Below are positions 1-5,242 of a stretch of DNA of 6,079 nucleotides, in pieces. The stretch is from Frankia sp. (lineage in GTDB: Bacteria > Actinomycetota > Actinomycetes > Frankiales > Frankiaceae). Positions within the stretch are counted from its first letter, which is position 1. Each line of letters opens with the position of its first letter. The DNA lies in NCBI GenBank assembly GCA_019689615.1, contig JADGHD010000320.1, forward strand, positions 1-6,079, written 5' to 3'. The notes below the pieces were generated by a model that saw nothing but the letters and a program-made list of their open reading frames with translations, had not been told where the DNA came from and made no database searches. Both the position numbers and the translations under genes were made by a program.

Positions 1-86
1 CCGCGGCCGGTGGGGGGGGGGGGCGCCCCCCCGGGGGGGCGGGCCGCGCGGCGGCCCCCCCCCCGCCCGCCGTGGCGGCGTGGGCG
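1..86. repeat. Homopolymeric poly-G/poly-C tract downstream of the aminotransferase gene
   Basis: The sequence shows G12 at 12-23, C7 at 26-32, G7 at 33-39 and C10 at 55-64, joined by short CG-rich pieces. Positions 17-32 form a perfect 16-base palindrome (seven G, CG, seven C), and 26-39 form a second one (seven C, seven G). The tract lies just past the stop codon of the minus-strand aminotransferase gene, so its transcript could fold into a G:C hairpin that stops or pauses RNA polymerase, although there is no U tract. Homopolymers of this length are slippage-prone and are also a known weak point of sequencing, so exact run lengths should be treated as uncertain. No coding region is visible here. 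Confidence 0.7.
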
Positions 87-1295
87 CTACTGGGCCTCGG
101 AGAGCAGGCTGGCCAGGCGGGTGACCCCCTCGACGAGGTCCCTGTCGCCCAGCGCGTAGGACAGGCGGGCGTACCCGGGCGTGCCGAACGCCTCGCCCGG
201 CACGATCGCCACGCCGACCTCCTCCAGGATCACCTGGCAGAGCTCGCTCGACGACTTCGGCGTCTTTCCGCGCAGCGTCCGGCCGACGATGTCGTGCAGC
301 GACGGGTAGGCGTAGAAGGCACCCTCGGGCAGCGGGCAGCGCACGCCGGGGATCTCGCTGAGCATGCGGTGCATGGTCAGCCGGCGCCGGTCGAACGCCT
401 CGCGCATCGTCGCGACCGCGTCCAGCGGGCCGCTGACCGCGGCGAGCGCCGCTGCCTGGGACACGTTGGCCACGTTCGACGTCGAGTGCGACTGCAGGTT
501 GGTGGCCGCCTTGACCACGTCGGGCGGGCCGATCAGCCAACCCACCCGCCAGCCGGTCATGGCGTAGGTCTTGGCCACGCCGTTGAGCACCACGCACCGG
601 TCGATGATCTCCGGGACCTCCACGGGCAGCGAGGTGAACCGGGCGTCGCCGTAGACCAGGTGCTCGTAGATCTCGTCGGTGACCACCCACAGGCCGGCCT
701 CGGCCGCCCAGCGGCCGATCTCGCGGACCTCGTCCGGGCTGTGCACGGCGCCGGTCGGGTTCGACGGCGAGCAGAACAGCAGCACCTTCGTCCGCTCGGT
801 GCGGGCCGCCTCGAGCTGCTCGACGGTCACCCGGTAGCCCTGCTCCGGACCGGTCACGACGTCCACGGGCACGCCGCCGGCCAGCCGGATCGCCTCCGGG
901 TAGGTGGTCCAGTAGGGCGCGGGCAGCAGCACCTCGTCGCCCGGGTCGAGCAGGGTCGCGAACGCCTCGTAGACCGCCTGCTTGCCGCCGTTGGTGATGA
1001 GCACCTGGCTGGGCTCCACCGCGAGGCCGGAGTCACGGCGGGTCTTCTCGGCCACCGCCTCCTTGAGCTCGGGCAGGCCGCCCGCCGGCGTGTAACGGTG
1101 CATCCGCGGGTCGCGGCAGGCCTTCTCGGCTGCGGCGACGATGTGGTCGGGGGTCGGGAAGTCCGGCTCGCCGGCGCCGAACCCGATCACGTCGCGGCCG
1201 GCGGCCTTCATCGCCTTCGCGGTCGCGTCGACCGCGAGCGTGGCGGACGGCGCGATGCCGCCGATGCGGTGCGAGATCCTGCTCATGGTCACCAT
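87..1295 (-). CDS. aspC: Class I/II PLP-dependent aminotransferase, aspartate aminotransferase-like
   Basis: The 402-residue product is a fold-type I aminotransferase that most likely moves the amino group between aspartate and 2-oxoglutarate in the cytoplasm. Visible family marks, in order, are AGEPDFPTP (about 41-49), TNGGKQA (101-107), PAPYWTTYPE (125-134), SPSNPTG (176-182), TDEIYEHLVYG (206-216), the pyridoxal-lysine segment AKTYAMTGWRVGW with Lys242, and the substrate-carboxylate arginine near Arg377 in YARLSYA. The residue before the lysine is Ala rather than the more common Ser; I recall the same in streptomycete homologues. Length is normal for the family. Two in-frame ATGs compete, at 1295 and 1286, and neither has a good ribosome binding site; starting at 1286 gives MSRISHRIGG and 399 residues. 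It is transcribed away from tRNA-Trp/secE. A related gene sits beside secE in Streptomyces. Exact substrate preference (aspartate versus prephenate or another acceptor) cannot be read from sequence. Confidence 0.9.
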   Translation of the reverse strand: MVTMSRISHRIGGIAPSATLAVDATAKAMKAAGRDVIGFGAGEPDFPTPDHIVAAAEKACRDPRMHRYTPAGGLPELKEAVAEKTRRDSGLAVEPSQVLITNGGKQAVYEAFATLLDPGDEVLLPAPYWTTYPEAIRLAGGVPVDVVTGPEQGYRVTVEQLEAARTERTKVLLFCSPSNPTGAVHSPDEVREIGRWAAEAGLWVVTDEIYEHLVYGDARFTSLPVEVPEIIDRCVVLNGVAKTYAMTGWRVGWLIGPPDVVKAATNLQSHSTSNVANVSQAAALAAVSGPLDAVATMREAFDRRRLTMHRMLSEIPGVRCPLPEGAFYAYPSLHDIVGRTLRGKTPKSSSELCQVILEEVGVAIVPGEAFGTPGYARLSYALGDRDLVEGVTRLASLLSEAQ

Positions 1296-1298
1296 GCT

Positions 1299-1361
1299 GC
1301 CATGTCGGCGGGGAGTGCCGGCTGACGCCGGCCATGTCGGCTGGGGAGTGCCGGCTGACGC
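1299..1361. repeat. Near-perfect tandem direct repeat, 30/31 nt with a 32-nt period
   Basis: Copy 1 is 1299-1328 and copy 2 is 1331-1361. They are identical except for one extra T in copy 2 at position 1342. Each copy begins GCCATGTCGGC and ends GTGCCGGCTGACGC. Copy 1 abuts the start codon of the minus-strand aminotransferase gene, so both copies lie in its promoter/5' UTR region. They may be regulator-binding repeats, a local duplication, or copies of a genome-wide repeat. I do not recognise the unit. Confidence 0.85.
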
Positions 1362-1398
1362 GGGTGCACGGGTGTCGGGGTGCCGGGCAGCGAGCCGC

Positions 1399-1429
1399 CA
1401 GACACCCCGTTCCCGCCAGGGGGTATGCT
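1399..1429 (+). promoter_or_regulatory. Candidate promoter for tRNA-Trp and secE
   Basis: A TATGCT hexamer at 1424-1429 fits the actinobacterial -10 pattern TAnnnT and is one of very few AT-containing stretches here. A partial -35 element, CAGACA at 1399-1404 (matching the GACA of TTGACA), lies 19 nt upstream, slightly longer than ideal. Transcription would start near 1436, about 75 nt before the tRNA. The call rests on the -10 only and is an inference. Confidence 0.42.
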
Positions 1430-1510
1430 CAATGCACTCGGGCCAGTGGCACCGTGTGCTCGCACGCCCTTCGCGGGGTTGGAGCGGCGGTCGACGGGTC
1501 GAGTGGATCA

Positions 1511-1583
1511 AGGGGCGTGGCTCAATTGGAAGAGCACCGGTCTCCAAAACCGGCGGTTGCAGGTTCGAGTCCTGTCGCCCCTG
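1511..1583 (+). tRNA. trpT: tRNA-Trp (anticodon CCA)
   Basis: All four arms can be drawn by hand. The acceptor is AGGGGCG (1511-1517) paired with CGCCCCT (1576-1582), seven perfect pairs. The D stem GCTC (1520-1523) pairs with GAGC (1532-1535). The anticodon stem CCGGT (1537-1541) pairs with ACCGG (1549-1553), with CCA at 1544-1546 in the loop CTCCAAA. The T stem GCAGG/CCTGT (1559-1563/1571-1575, one G-U pair) encloses TTCGAGT. The discriminator is G1583, as usual for bacterial tRNA-Trp. The 3' CCA is not encoded, since the next bases are CGT, so it must be added after transcription. It lies 44 nt upstream of secE on the same strand. Confidence 0.98.
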
Positions 1584-1592
1584 CGTAGGTCT

Positions 1593-1617
1593 GACGATCG
1601 AGAGCGACGATCGAGAG
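1593..1617 (+). repeat. Perfect tandem 12-mer between tRNA-Trp and secE
   Basis: GACGATCGAGAG occurs at 1593-1604 and again at 1606-1617, separated by a single C, giving a 13-nt period. Each unit contains the palindrome CGATCG. The pair fills most of the 44-nt gap between the tRNA 3' end and the secE start; the second copy ends 10 nt before the GTG codon. Its GAGAG and the following GTGGTGGA are the only purine-rich stretch available as a ribosome binding site for secE. Confidence 0.9.
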
Positions 1618-1627
1618 TGGTGGAACT

Positions 1628-1876
1628 GTGGCGACCGACACGCGCGACGCGGCGCCGCGGGCCAGTCGGCCCGCGCGGGCCGGTGGCCGTCGTCGTACCA
1701 GCCCGCTGCGGTTCTGCCGCGAGGTCGTGGCGGAGCTGCGGAAGGTTATCTATCCGGGCCGGAGCGAGCTGATCACCTATGTGGTGGTCGTCCTGATTTT
1801 CGTGTCCGTCATGACCGCGATCGTGGCCTCCATCGACTTCGGCGTCACGAAGCTGGTGCTCGCGGTCTTCGGCTGA
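1628..1876 (+). CDS. secE: Preprotein translocase subunit SecE
   Basis: The 82-residue product is the small essential subunit that clamps SecY in the SecYEG protein-export channel of the cytoplasmic membrane. The N-terminal 25 or so residues are Arg/Ala-rich and cytosolic. They are followed by the amphipathic helix and SecE signature FCREVVAELRKVIYPGRSEL (about 29-48) and one hydrophobic membrane span (about 49-69). The single span and short length match the actinobacterial form rather than the three-span E. coli protein. The start is a GTG at 1628 with a weak purine-rich upstream stretch (GTGGTGGA); no better in-frame start fits. The gene lies just behind tRNA-Trp and ahead of nusG, the usual bacterial arrangement, with no terminator visible between tRNA and secE. 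Confidence 0.95.
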   Translation: MATDTRDAAPRASRPARAGGRRRTSPLRFCREVVAELRKVIYPGRSELITYVVVVLIFVSVMTAIVASIDFGVTKLVLAVFG

Positions 1877-1981
1877 GGTAACCCGCCGTGTGCCACGAGG
1901 TCAGTGACAACCGTCCCAGCGCAGCCCTCGGGCGCACGACCCGTCACAGCCGAGCGTGCACCCTGCGGCGTCCACACGAGT

Positions 1982-1986
1982 AAGGA
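1982..1986 (+). promoter_or_regulatory. Ribosome binding site that decides the nusG start
   Basis: AAGGA lies seven bases before the GTG at 1994, an ideal spacing. The alternative in-frame GTG at 1904 has only GAGG at 1897-1900, three bases away, which is too close. This favours the shorter 251-residue NusG. Confidence 0.7.
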
Positions 1987-1993
1987 TCGTCCG

Positions 1994-2749
1994 GTGTCCC
2001 AGTCTCCCGACCATGCCGCCTCCGAGCAGGGGGAGGCCCTCGACCGCCTCGACCCGCTCGCGGCTCTCGAGAACGACGAGGTGGCGAGCACGGACGCGGG
2101 CGGCGCCGCGCTGGGCGACGACGGCGCGGACGCCGAGCCCGCTCCCGCTGCCGAGTCGGCCGCCGAGGACGAGGATGACCTCGAGGAGCTGCGCCGGGCC
2201 CTCGAGGAGGCGCCCGGCGAGTGGTACGTGATCCACTCCTACGCGGGTTACGAGAACAAGGTCAAGACCAACCTCGAGTCGCGGATCCAGAGCCTCAACA
2301 TGGAGGACTACATCTTCCAGATCGAGGTTCCGCTCGAAGATGTGCCGGTCGTCAAGAACGGCAAGCGCCAGATGGTCCAGCAGAAGAAGTACCCGGGTTA
2401 CATCTATGTCCGGATGGACCTCACCGACCAGTCCTGGTCGGCGGTGCGCAACACGCCGGGTGTGACCGGCTTCGTCGGCCTGACGAACAAGCCTTCGCCG
2501 CTGCGGCGCGAGGAGGTGCTCGCCATCCTCGCGCCCACGGTCAAGAAGGAGCAGAAGAAGGCCGAGCCGGTCCGCGTGCAGGAGTTCGAGGTCGGCGAGT
2601 CTGTCACCGTGATGGACGGCCCGTTCGCCACACTGCCCGCCACGATCAGCGAGATCAACATGGATGCCCAGCGGCTCAAGGTCCTGGTCTCCATCTTCGG
2701 CCGGGAGACTCCGGTCGAGCTGCAGTTCAACCAGGTGGCGAAGATCTGA
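1994..2749 (+). CDS. nusG: Transcription termination/antitermination factor NusG
   Basis: The 251-residue product binds RNA polymerase and links it to Rho or to ribosomal protein S10. Residues 1-75 are an acidic, Ala/Asp/Glu-rich, probably disordered extension typical of actinobacteria. The NGN domain runs from about 76 (GEWYVIHSYAGYENKVK) through KKYPGYIYVRM to TPGVTGFVGL (about 165). The KOW domain occupies about 198-251 with FEVGESVTVMDGPFATLPAT and IFGRETPVEL; the ATLPAT reading of the loop is close to what I recall for streptomycete NusG. The start chosen is GTG 1994; reading from GTG 1904 would add 30 residues of low-complexity sequence with a Cys that does not look like family sequence. 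The gap to secE is 117 nt, and rplK follows after 16 nt, so nusG and rplK are probably cotranscribed. Confidence 0.96.
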   Translation: MSQSPDHAASEQGEALDRLDPLAALENDEVASTDAGGAALGDDGADAEPAPAAESAAEDEDDLEELRRALEEAPGEWYVIHSYAGYENKVKTNLESRIQSLNMEDYIFQIEVPLEDVPVVKNGKRQMVQQKKYPGYIYVRMDLTDQSWSAVRNTPGVTGFVGLTNKPSPLRREEVLAILAPTVKKEQKKAEPVRVQEFEVGESVTVMDGPFATLPATISEINMDAQRLKVLVSIFGRETPVELQFNQVAKI

Positions 2750-2765
2750 GAACCAGGAAGAGCAG

Positions 2766-3200
2766 ATGCCCCCCAAGAAGAAGAAGATCACTGCGGTGAT
2801 CAAGCTCCAGATCAACGCGGGCAAGGCGACGCCGGCGCCCCCGGTCGGCCCGGCGCTCGGTCAGCACGGCGTCAACATCATGGAGTTCTGCAGGCAGTAC
2901 AACGCCGCGACCGAGTCGCAGGCTGGCAACGTCGTGCCGGTCGAGATCACGGTCTATGAGGACCGTTCGTTCTCCTTCGTCACCAAGACGCCGCCGGCCG
3001 CGAAGCTGATCCTCAAGGCCGCCGGCATCGAGAAGGGCAGCAAGGCGCCACACCGGGACAAGGTCGCCAAGCTGACCGCGGCCCAGATCCGCGAGATCGC
3101 CCAGACCAAGCTGCCGGACCTCAACGCGACCAGCCTCGAGGGCGCCGAGAAGATCATTGCCGGCACCGCCCGGTCGATGGGCATCACCATCACCGACTGA
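2766..3200 (+). CDS. rplK: 50S ribosomal protein L11
   Basis: The 144-residue product binds the GTPase-associated region of 23S rRNA at the base of the L7/L12 stalk, where thiopeptides such as thiostrepton act and where stringent-response sensing occurs. The N-terminal domain shows the conserved proline-rich segment ATPAPPVGPALGQHGVNIMEFC (about 21-42), and the C-terminal rRNA-binding domain ends with LPDLNA and GAEKIIAGTARSMGI, both family signatures. The start is opened by a run of lysines (MPPKKKK). The ATG at 2766 is preceded by AGGAAG at 2755-2760 with five-base spacing. Length is standard. It sits 16 nt after nusG and 159 nt before rplA. Confidence 0.98.
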   Translation: MPPKKKKITAVIKLQINAGKATPAPPVGPALGQHGVNIMEFCRQYNAATESQAGNVVPVEITVYEDRSFSFVTKTPPAAKLILKAAGIEKGSKAPHRDKVAKLTAAQIREIAQTKLPDLNATSLEGAEKIIAGTARSMGITITD

Positions 3201-3359
3201 CCAGCCGGCCCCGTCAGCGCTGCGGCTTCTCGCGCTGGCACAGCCAGCACCACCGAGGGCCGGCCCAGGTCGCGAGCCGGCCGGCCCGTCGGGCAGACAA
3301 CACAGGACTGACGCCGGTGGGAGGGCCTGCCCGGCCCGCCAGTACCACAGGAGAAGAAC
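3201..3359 (+). other. rplK-rplA intergenic spacer with small hairpins
   Basis: No gene is seen in these 159 bases. A perfect 6-bp hairpin, GCTGGC-ACA-GCCAGC, lies at 3234-3248 with no U tract after it, so it is not a clear terminator. Closer to rplA, GGGCC (3324-3328 region) can pair with a GGCCC about five bases further on. I see no convincing promoter. The gap is wide for two genes that are usually closely coupled, and it could be an RNA leader for rplA. The ribosome binding site for rplA, AGGAG at 3349-3353, closes the region. Confidence 0.45.
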
Positions 3360-4073
3360 ATGAAGCGAAGCAAGGCGTACCGCGCCGCCGCCGCGAAGGT
3401 CGACCCGACCCGGCTCTACAGCCCGTACGAGGCCGTGCAGCTGGCCAAGGAGACGTCGACCACGAGGTTCCCGGCCACCGTCGAGGTCGCGTTCCGTCTC
3501 GGGGTCGACGCCCGCAAGGCCGACCAGATGGTCCGCGGCACGGTGAACCTGCCGCACGGCACCGGCAAGTCGCCGCGGGTCGCGGTGTTCGCCGCCGCGG
3601 AGAAGGCCGCCGAGGCCACCGCCGCCGGTGCCGACATCGTCGGCAGCGACGATCTGATCGCCCGGATCCAGGACGGCTTCCTGGACTTCGACGCCACCGT
3701 GGCCACGCCCGACCAGATGGCCAAGGTCGGCCGGATCGCCCGGATTCTCGGCCCCCGCGGCCTGATGCCTAACCCCAAGACCGGCACGGTGACCCTCGAC
3801 GTCGCCAAGGTGGTCAAGGACATCAAGGGCGGTAAGATCAACTTCAAGATCGACAAGCAGGGCAACCTGCACATCGTCATCGGCAAGACCGACTTCACGC
3901 CGCAGATGCTGGTCGAGAACTACGGCGTGGCCCTTGACGAGATCGTCCGGTCCAAGCCGTCCGCGGCCAAGGGCCGGTACCTGAAGAAGATCACCATCAC
4001 CACCACGATGGGCCCGGGTATCCCGGTCGACCCGAACCGGACCCGCAATCTCCTGGAGGAAGTGGCCGCCTGA
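3360..4073 (+). CDS. rplA: 50S ribosomal protein L1
   Basis: The 237-residue product forms the L1 stalk that binds 23S rRNA helices 76-78 and helps release deacylated tRNA. In many bacteria L1 also represses translation of its own L11-L1 message. The L1 family signature is plain at about 119-141: QMAKVGRIARILGPRGLMPNP with KTGTVT after it. The RNA-binding domain I halves are about 1-66 and 160-237, including GKINFKIDKQGNLHIVIGK and the C-terminal TTTMGPGIPVD. Length is normal. The ATG at 3360 follows AGGAG at 3349-3353 with six-base spacing. The coding region ends 19 bases before a strong GC hairpin that should end the rplK-rplA transcript. Confidence 0.98.
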   Translation: MKRSKAYRAAAAKVDPTRLYSPYEAVQLAKETSTTRFPATVEVAFRLGVDARKADQMVRGTVNLPHGTGKSPRVAVFAAAEKAAEATAAGADIVGSDDLIARIQDGFLDFDATVATPDQMAKVGRIARILGPRGLMPNPKTGTVTLDVAKVVKDIKGGKINFKIDKQGNLHIVIGKTDFTPQMLVENYGVALDEIVRSKPSAAKGRYLKKITITTTMGPGIPVDPNRTRNLLEEVAA

Positions 4074-4092
4074 CGGCCCGCCGCCTGGTTTT

Positions 4093-4123
4093 CGGGGCGT
4101 CCCGGCACCGCCGGGGCGCCCCG
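4093..4123 (+). terminator. GC-rich hairpin terminator after rplA, no U tract
   Basis: The arms 4093-4106 and 4110-4123 pair over 14 positions with one T-G wobble and a three-base loop (ACC). A TTTT run precedes the hairpin at 4089-4092, and no T tract follows it, so it does not fit the classical rule. Stems like this without a U tract are common at actinobacterial 3' ends. Its position 19 bases after the rplA stop supports a terminator or 3'-end stabiliser role. Confidence 0.72.
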
Positions 4124-4302
4124 TCGCCGTCTGTGGGCCGGCGGACCGGGCCGCCGGCGCCGCCCGGCCCGGCGGCGGGGCCGCGCGCCGCGGCGCGCGC
4201 CGCGGTCGGGGGGCGGGGGCGGCGGGCGACGCCGGGCCAGGCGGCTGAGCCGCTCGCCGGTCCGCGCGCCGTGCCCGGCGGCCCGTGGCGGCGGGTGGCG
4301 GG
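4124..4302. other. Extremely GC-rich non-coding spacer between rplA and rplJ
   Basis: I see no gene in these bases; the open frames here are by-products of base composition and show no protein family features. The segment is almost entirely G and C. It contains a perfect 18-bp palindrome of alternating CG character at 4182-4199 centred on CCGCGG, and a G-rich run at 4208-4226 (G6, C, G5, C, GG, C, GGG) that might form a G-quadruplex on the plus strand. Confidence 0.6.
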
Positions 4303-4334
4303 CGGCCGGCGCCATAGCCGGTCGGCGCCGGCCG
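4303..4334. repeat. 11-bp perfect inverted repeat upstream of the rplJ promoter
   Basis: CGGCCGGCGCC at 4303-4313 is the exact reverse complement of 4324-4334, with a ten-base spacer that includes one of the few AT-containing stretches (ATAG). It ends 21 bases before the candidate -10 at 4356, so its right arm reaches the -35 region. It could be a regulator site or a cruciform/hairpin; in DNA this GC-rich a chance dyad cannot be excluded. Confidence 0.65.
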
Positions 4335-4355
4335 GGAGCCGCCTGATGGCCCTGA

Positions 4356-4361
4356 TATTCT
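4356..4361 (+). promoter_or_regulatory. Candidate -10 element of the rplJ-rplL promoter
   Basis: TATTCT fits the actinobacterial -10 pattern TAnnnT and stands out in otherwise GC-only surroundings. Transcription would start near 4367-4369, giving a leader of about 237 nt before rplJ. No recognisable TTGACA-like -35 is present at the expected distance (around 4333-4338), so activity may depend on the -10 context or on another factor. Confidence 0.5.
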
Positions 4362-4366
4362 GGCTG

Positions 4367-4604
4367 GGAGTTCCACACCAAAGACCGCTGGTCGCTGTCC
4401 GCCTGCTCCGCCGGTGGACGGCCGAAGGATCCGGAGACCCGGGCGGCCCGCGCAGGTGACGGACGCGAGCCGCCTCGGGCGGTGCCGGTGGCGTACGCCG
4501 CCGGGCCCCTCGCCCGTGTTTTTCGCCCCGAGCGCCTGCGCCGGGGCGTTTGTCGTCTGCGGGGCCTTTCGGGCACGGCCGGCCAGTCCCCCCGAAGGAG
4601 CCCG
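4367..4604 (+). promoter_or_regulatory. Ribosomal protein L10 leader (autoregulatory 5' UTR of rplJ-rplL)
   Basis: A long leader sits before rplJ, where many bacteria carry an RNA that binds the L10-(L7/L12) complex and controls the operon. Several short blocks resemble what I recall of actinobacterial L10 leaders: AAAGACCGCTGGTCGCTG (4380-4397), CGAAGGATCCGG (4423-4434) and CCGCGCAGGTGACGG (4448-4462). Visible pairings are GACC-gct-GGTC (4383-4393), GTCCGCC with GGTGGAC (4397-4403/4413-4419, one G-T), CCGCC-tcg-GGCGG (4470-4482) and an 8-bp stem at 4485-4504. The 3' half holds terminator-like hairpins, described separately. The leader ends in AAGGAG (4595-4600), four bases before the rplJ ATG. 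The block matches are from memory, not from a covariance-model search. Confidence 0.72.
4485..4553 (+). terminator. Candidate transcription attenuator in the rplJ leader
   Basis: Three successive hairpins are visible. The first, 4485-4492 with 4497-4504, has eight pairs (one T-G) and a GTAC loop. The second, CGGGC-ccctc-GCCCG at 4502-4516, is followed by TGTTTTT. The third, CGCCCCG (4524-4530) with CGGGGCG (4542-4548), is followed by TTTGT. The first and second share bases 4502-4504 and so exclude each other, as in an antiterminator/terminator switch. These T runs are rare in this window. L10-dependent attenuation of rplJL is known in Bacillus subtilis; here it is inferred. Confidence 0.5.
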
Positions 4605-5174
4605 ATGGCGAATCCGGAGAAGAGCGCCGCGGTGGCGGAGATCACTGACCAGTTCCGTGGTTCCACCGCCGCCGTCCTGACCGAGTACCGCGGCCTGACC
4701 GTCAGCCAGATCACCGAGCTGCGGCGGTCGCTCGGGGCGAACGCGAAGTACACGGTCGTCAAGAACACCCTCACCAAGATCGCCGCTGAGCGCGCCGGCC
4801 TCACCGGCCTCGACGACCTGCTCGTCGGGCCGACCGCGGTCGCGTTCGTCACCGGCGACCCGGTCGAGGCGGCCAAGGGCCTGCGCGAGTTCTCCCGCGC
4901 CAACCCGGCGCTGGTGATCAAGGGCGGCGTCTTCGAGGGCAGGACGATGACGCCCGAGGAGATCCGCAGGCTCGCCGACCTGGAGTCCCGCGAGGTCCTG
5001 CTGGCCAAGCTGGCCGGCGCGATGAACGGCTCGCTGGCCAAGGCCGCTGGCCTGTTCGCCGCCCCGCTCTCGCAGGCGGCCCGGCTCGTCGAGGCCCTGC
5101 GCCAGCAGCGCGAGGGCCAGGGCGACGCGGCCCCGGCGGCCGAGGAGGCCCCGGCCGCGGTCGCCGTCGAGTAG
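4605..5174 (+). CDS. rplJ: 50S ribosomal protein L10
   Basis: The 189-residue product anchors L7/L12 dimers to the ribosome and, with them, normally represses its own operon. The N-terminal rRNA-binding domain carries the family pattern TEYRGLTVSQITELRRSLG (26-44), NAKYTVVKNTL (46-56), and the GPTAVAF strand (75-81). The C-terminal helix (about 133-172), rich in Leu and Ala, is the L7/L12 docking helix; its length would suit two or three dimers. The tail (about 172-189) is Ala/Glu/Pro-rich. The ATG at 4605 has AAGGAG four bases upstream; an upstream in-frame ATG at 4482 lies inside the leader RNA and its translation does not look like family sequence. rplL follows after 98 nt. Confidence 0.97.
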   Translation: MANPEKSAAVAEITDQFRGSTAAVLTEYRGLTVSQITELRRSLGANAKYTVVKNTLTKIAAERAGLTGLDDLLVGPTAVAFVTGDPVEAAKGLREFSRANPALVIKGGVFEGRTMTPEEIRRLADLESREVLLAKLAGAMNGSLAKAAGLFAAPLSQAARLVEALRQQREGQGDAAPAAEEAPAAVAVE

Positions 5175-5242
5175 TCCCCGCCGCGCCGGGCAGGCACGGC
5201 ACACCACCTCATCCATCAACCCCAGGCTCCCGCGGCAACATC

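Noticed and set aside
72..1325. A 417-codon plus-strand frame opposite the aminotransferase gene
   Set aside because: It mirrors the aminotransferase codons and has Arg/His/Gly-rich composition without recognisable domains; the minus-strand frame carries all the conserved catalytic motifs.
1299..1361. CRISPR array
   Set aside because: There are only two copies, almost directly adjacent with no spacer of protospacer length, and no cas genes nearby.
1334..1588. A small plus-strand frame reading through the tRNA-Trp gene
   Set aside because: It overlaps the whole tRNA, and its C-terminal part (GVAQLEEHRSPKPAVAGSSPV) is the familiar spurious translation of a tRNA gene.
1901..2824. A 307-codon minus-strand frame opposite nusG
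   Set aside because: Its composition is that of an antisense shadow (Leu/Val/Asp/Arg-rich), and nusG on the plus strand is unambiguous.
4133..4459. Plus-strand open frames in the rplA-rplJ gap
   Set aside because: The sequence is nearly pure G+C, the translation is Pro/Gly/Arg/Ala repeats, there is no ribosome binding site, and the frame runs through the candidate promoter and leader of rplJ.
2727..5219. An open frame of about 830 codons on the minus strand across rplK, rplA and rplJ
   Set aside because: It is antisense to three certain ribosomal protein genes, and its translation is Arg/Gly/Leu/Pro-rich low-complexity sequence with no family motif. Long antisense frames like this arise from G/C third-position bias.
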